A stretch of 24,647 bases of DNA from Fidelibacterota bacterium (GTDB taxonomy: Bacteria; Marinisomatota; SORT01), in the NCBI GenBank assembly GCA_022563775.1, contig JADFMS010000019.1, positions 1 to 24,647 of the forward strand, given 5' to 3'. The notes beneath the pieces are model-generated. The model saw only the letters and a list, made by a program, of their open reading frames with translations. It did no database searches and was not told where the DNA came from. Positions 23,884 to 24,647 of this stretch are shown in pieces; positions within the stretch are counted from its first letter, which is position 1; each line of letters begins with the position of its first letter. Both the position numbers and the translations under genes were made by a program.

Positions 23884-23955
23884 TGTTAATATGATTACCG
23901 TGTGAGGCTCCTAAATAAGGATTTCCTATCTGCTAGTATTCTTCTTATAATACGA

Positions 23956-24647
23956 TCACTTCTTACTGATACCCGGTTTTGTGAGTTTCATAAGATTTAG
24001 GATTTTGTTTATCTTGGCATCTGAGAGGATCTTTTTGCTCTTCAGTATTTGACGGATAGTCTTACCCTTTTTGAACGCCTCTTTGCTTATCTTTGCGGCT
24101 CTGTCGTAGCCGATTATCGGCGCAAGAGGAGTCGCGTTTGCGAGGCTCTGCTCCACTAATTCAGCCGCCCGTTCCTTGTTGACCTCGATACCGTCCACGC
24201 ATTTTGTCGCGAATGTCGCCGATGCGGTTGAAAGCAACTCAACCGATTGCAGCAGATTATGAGCCATCACGGGCATCATAACGTTGAGTTCGAGAAGTCC
24301 GCCCTGCCCGGCATTCGTGATCGTCGCATCGTTACCGATGATCTGCGCGGTCACCTGCATCACCATCTCCACCATCACGGGATTGACCTTGCCCGGCATT
24401 ATGGAAGAACCGGGCGCGACGGCGGGCAGATCGATCTCGCCTATGCTTGTGCGCGGTCCCGCTCCCATGAGTCTGATATCGTTCGCCGCTTTAGAGATGC
24501 CGACGGCGGTTGATTTAAGAACTCCTGAAATGTTCACGACGGCGTCTTTCGAGCCTTGCGCTTCAAAATGGTTTTTCGCTTCGATGAATTTCGCGCCCGT
24601 GTCGAGTGAGATCTTCATCGCCATCTTTCTGCCGAAATCGGGATGAG
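23956..24647 (-). CDS. fumC: Fumarate hydratase class II, C-terminal part (cut by the window edge)
   Basis: The frame is open to the right edge: upstream of the ATG at 24624 it continues HPDFGRK, which matches the family's T-H-P-E-F-G segment, so that ATG is not the true start. Seen: the fumarase/aspartase signature GSSIMPGKVNP followed by VMVEMVMQVTAQIIGND, ELNVMMPVMAHNLLQSVELL and a C-terminal helical domain TIRQILKSKKILS. Known: FumC interconverts fumarate and malate in the citric acid cycle without an Fe-S cluster. GKVNP and the H-N-L-L-Q-S segment favour fumarase over aspartate ammonia-lyase. Base use is visibly more GC-rich than in the two unknown genes next to it. Confidence 0.92.
   Translation of the reverse strand, partial: HPDFGRKMAMKISLDTGAKFIEAKNHFEAQGSKDAVVNISGVLKSTAVGISKAANDIRLMGAGPRTSIGEIDLPAVAPGSSIMPGKVNPVMVEMVMQVTAQIIGNDATITNAGQGGLLELNVMMPVMAHNLLQSVELLSTASATFATKCVDGIEVNKERAAELVEQSLANATPLAPIIGYDRAAKISKEAFKKGKTIRQILKSKKILSDAKINKILNLMKLTKPGISKK

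Noticed and set aside
24284..24646. Plus-strand open frames opposite fumC
   Set aside because: They are shadows of the GC-richer fumC coding strand and have no family features.

Overview
The window looks like a piece of a moderately AT-rich bacterial chromosome with a Gram-negative-style envelope (lipoprotein signal, inner-membrane redox proteins, sigma-54 and ECF regulation). The mix of genes (DUF6249 next to an ECF sigma factor, a Rieske protein in the suf operon, an EtfD-type membrane Fe-S reductase, a long class II aldolase, dispersed CCCCTC-type intergenic repeats) fits an uncultured FCB-group-like lineage such as Marinimicrobia or Ignavibacteria. That placement is an inference and is not proven by any marker here. 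Almost everything is on the minus strand. The two plus-strand units are an ECF sigma/anti-sigma pair and a small HicB gene. No rRNA, tRNA or CRISPR was seen.

Layout. 1-3055 (minus): yebC, ruvC, ruvA, a class I/II aminotransferase and the first codons of a probable gcvT, tightly packed. 3056-3372: intergenic hairpin repeats. 3373-5772 (minus): lon, preceded by a perfect-consensus sigma-54 promoter. 5975-7075 (minus): an NrtA/SsuA-like binding lipoprotein without its transporter. 7249-8930: a DUF6249 membrane protein divergent from an ECF sigma factor and its zinc-binding anti-sigma factor. 8959-11631 (minus): a HemX/CcsA-like membrane protein followed by a sigma-54 activator whose sensory half is a degenerate glutamyl-tRNA reductase (HemA). 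11848-13824 (minus): EtfD/FadF-like membrane Fe-S reductase. 13920-15646 (minus): ArsC/Spx-like protein and class II aldolase. 15755-16012 (minus): 7Fe-type ferredoxin. 16156-22134 (minus): DUF309, sufC, sufB, sufD, Rieske, sufS, sufU. 22377-22547 (plus): short orphan HicB between hairpin repeats. 22726-23883 (minus): two unrecognised genes. 23956 to the right edge (minus): C-terminal part of fumC.

How it works together. The suf operon is a complete Fe-S assembly module (SufBC2D scaffold, SufS desulfurase, SufU sulfur transfer). Several clients lie nearby: ferredoxin, Rieske and the EtfD-like reductase. A near-perfect 25-bp palindrome overlaps the likely start of transcription of this operon.

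The most exciting item is the HemX plus pseudo-HemA/sigma-54 activator pair. The usual hemX-hemA neighbourhood of tetrapyrrole synthesis appears to have been turned into a signalling module: the enzyme half has lost the catalytic-cysteine motif and the usual NADPH-binding signature, but kept the overall three-domain fold pattern. Two identical-architecture palindromes 20 bp apart lie upstream of this pair, and a consensus sigma-54 promoter lies upstream of lon. Together they suggest a regulon that could be tested.
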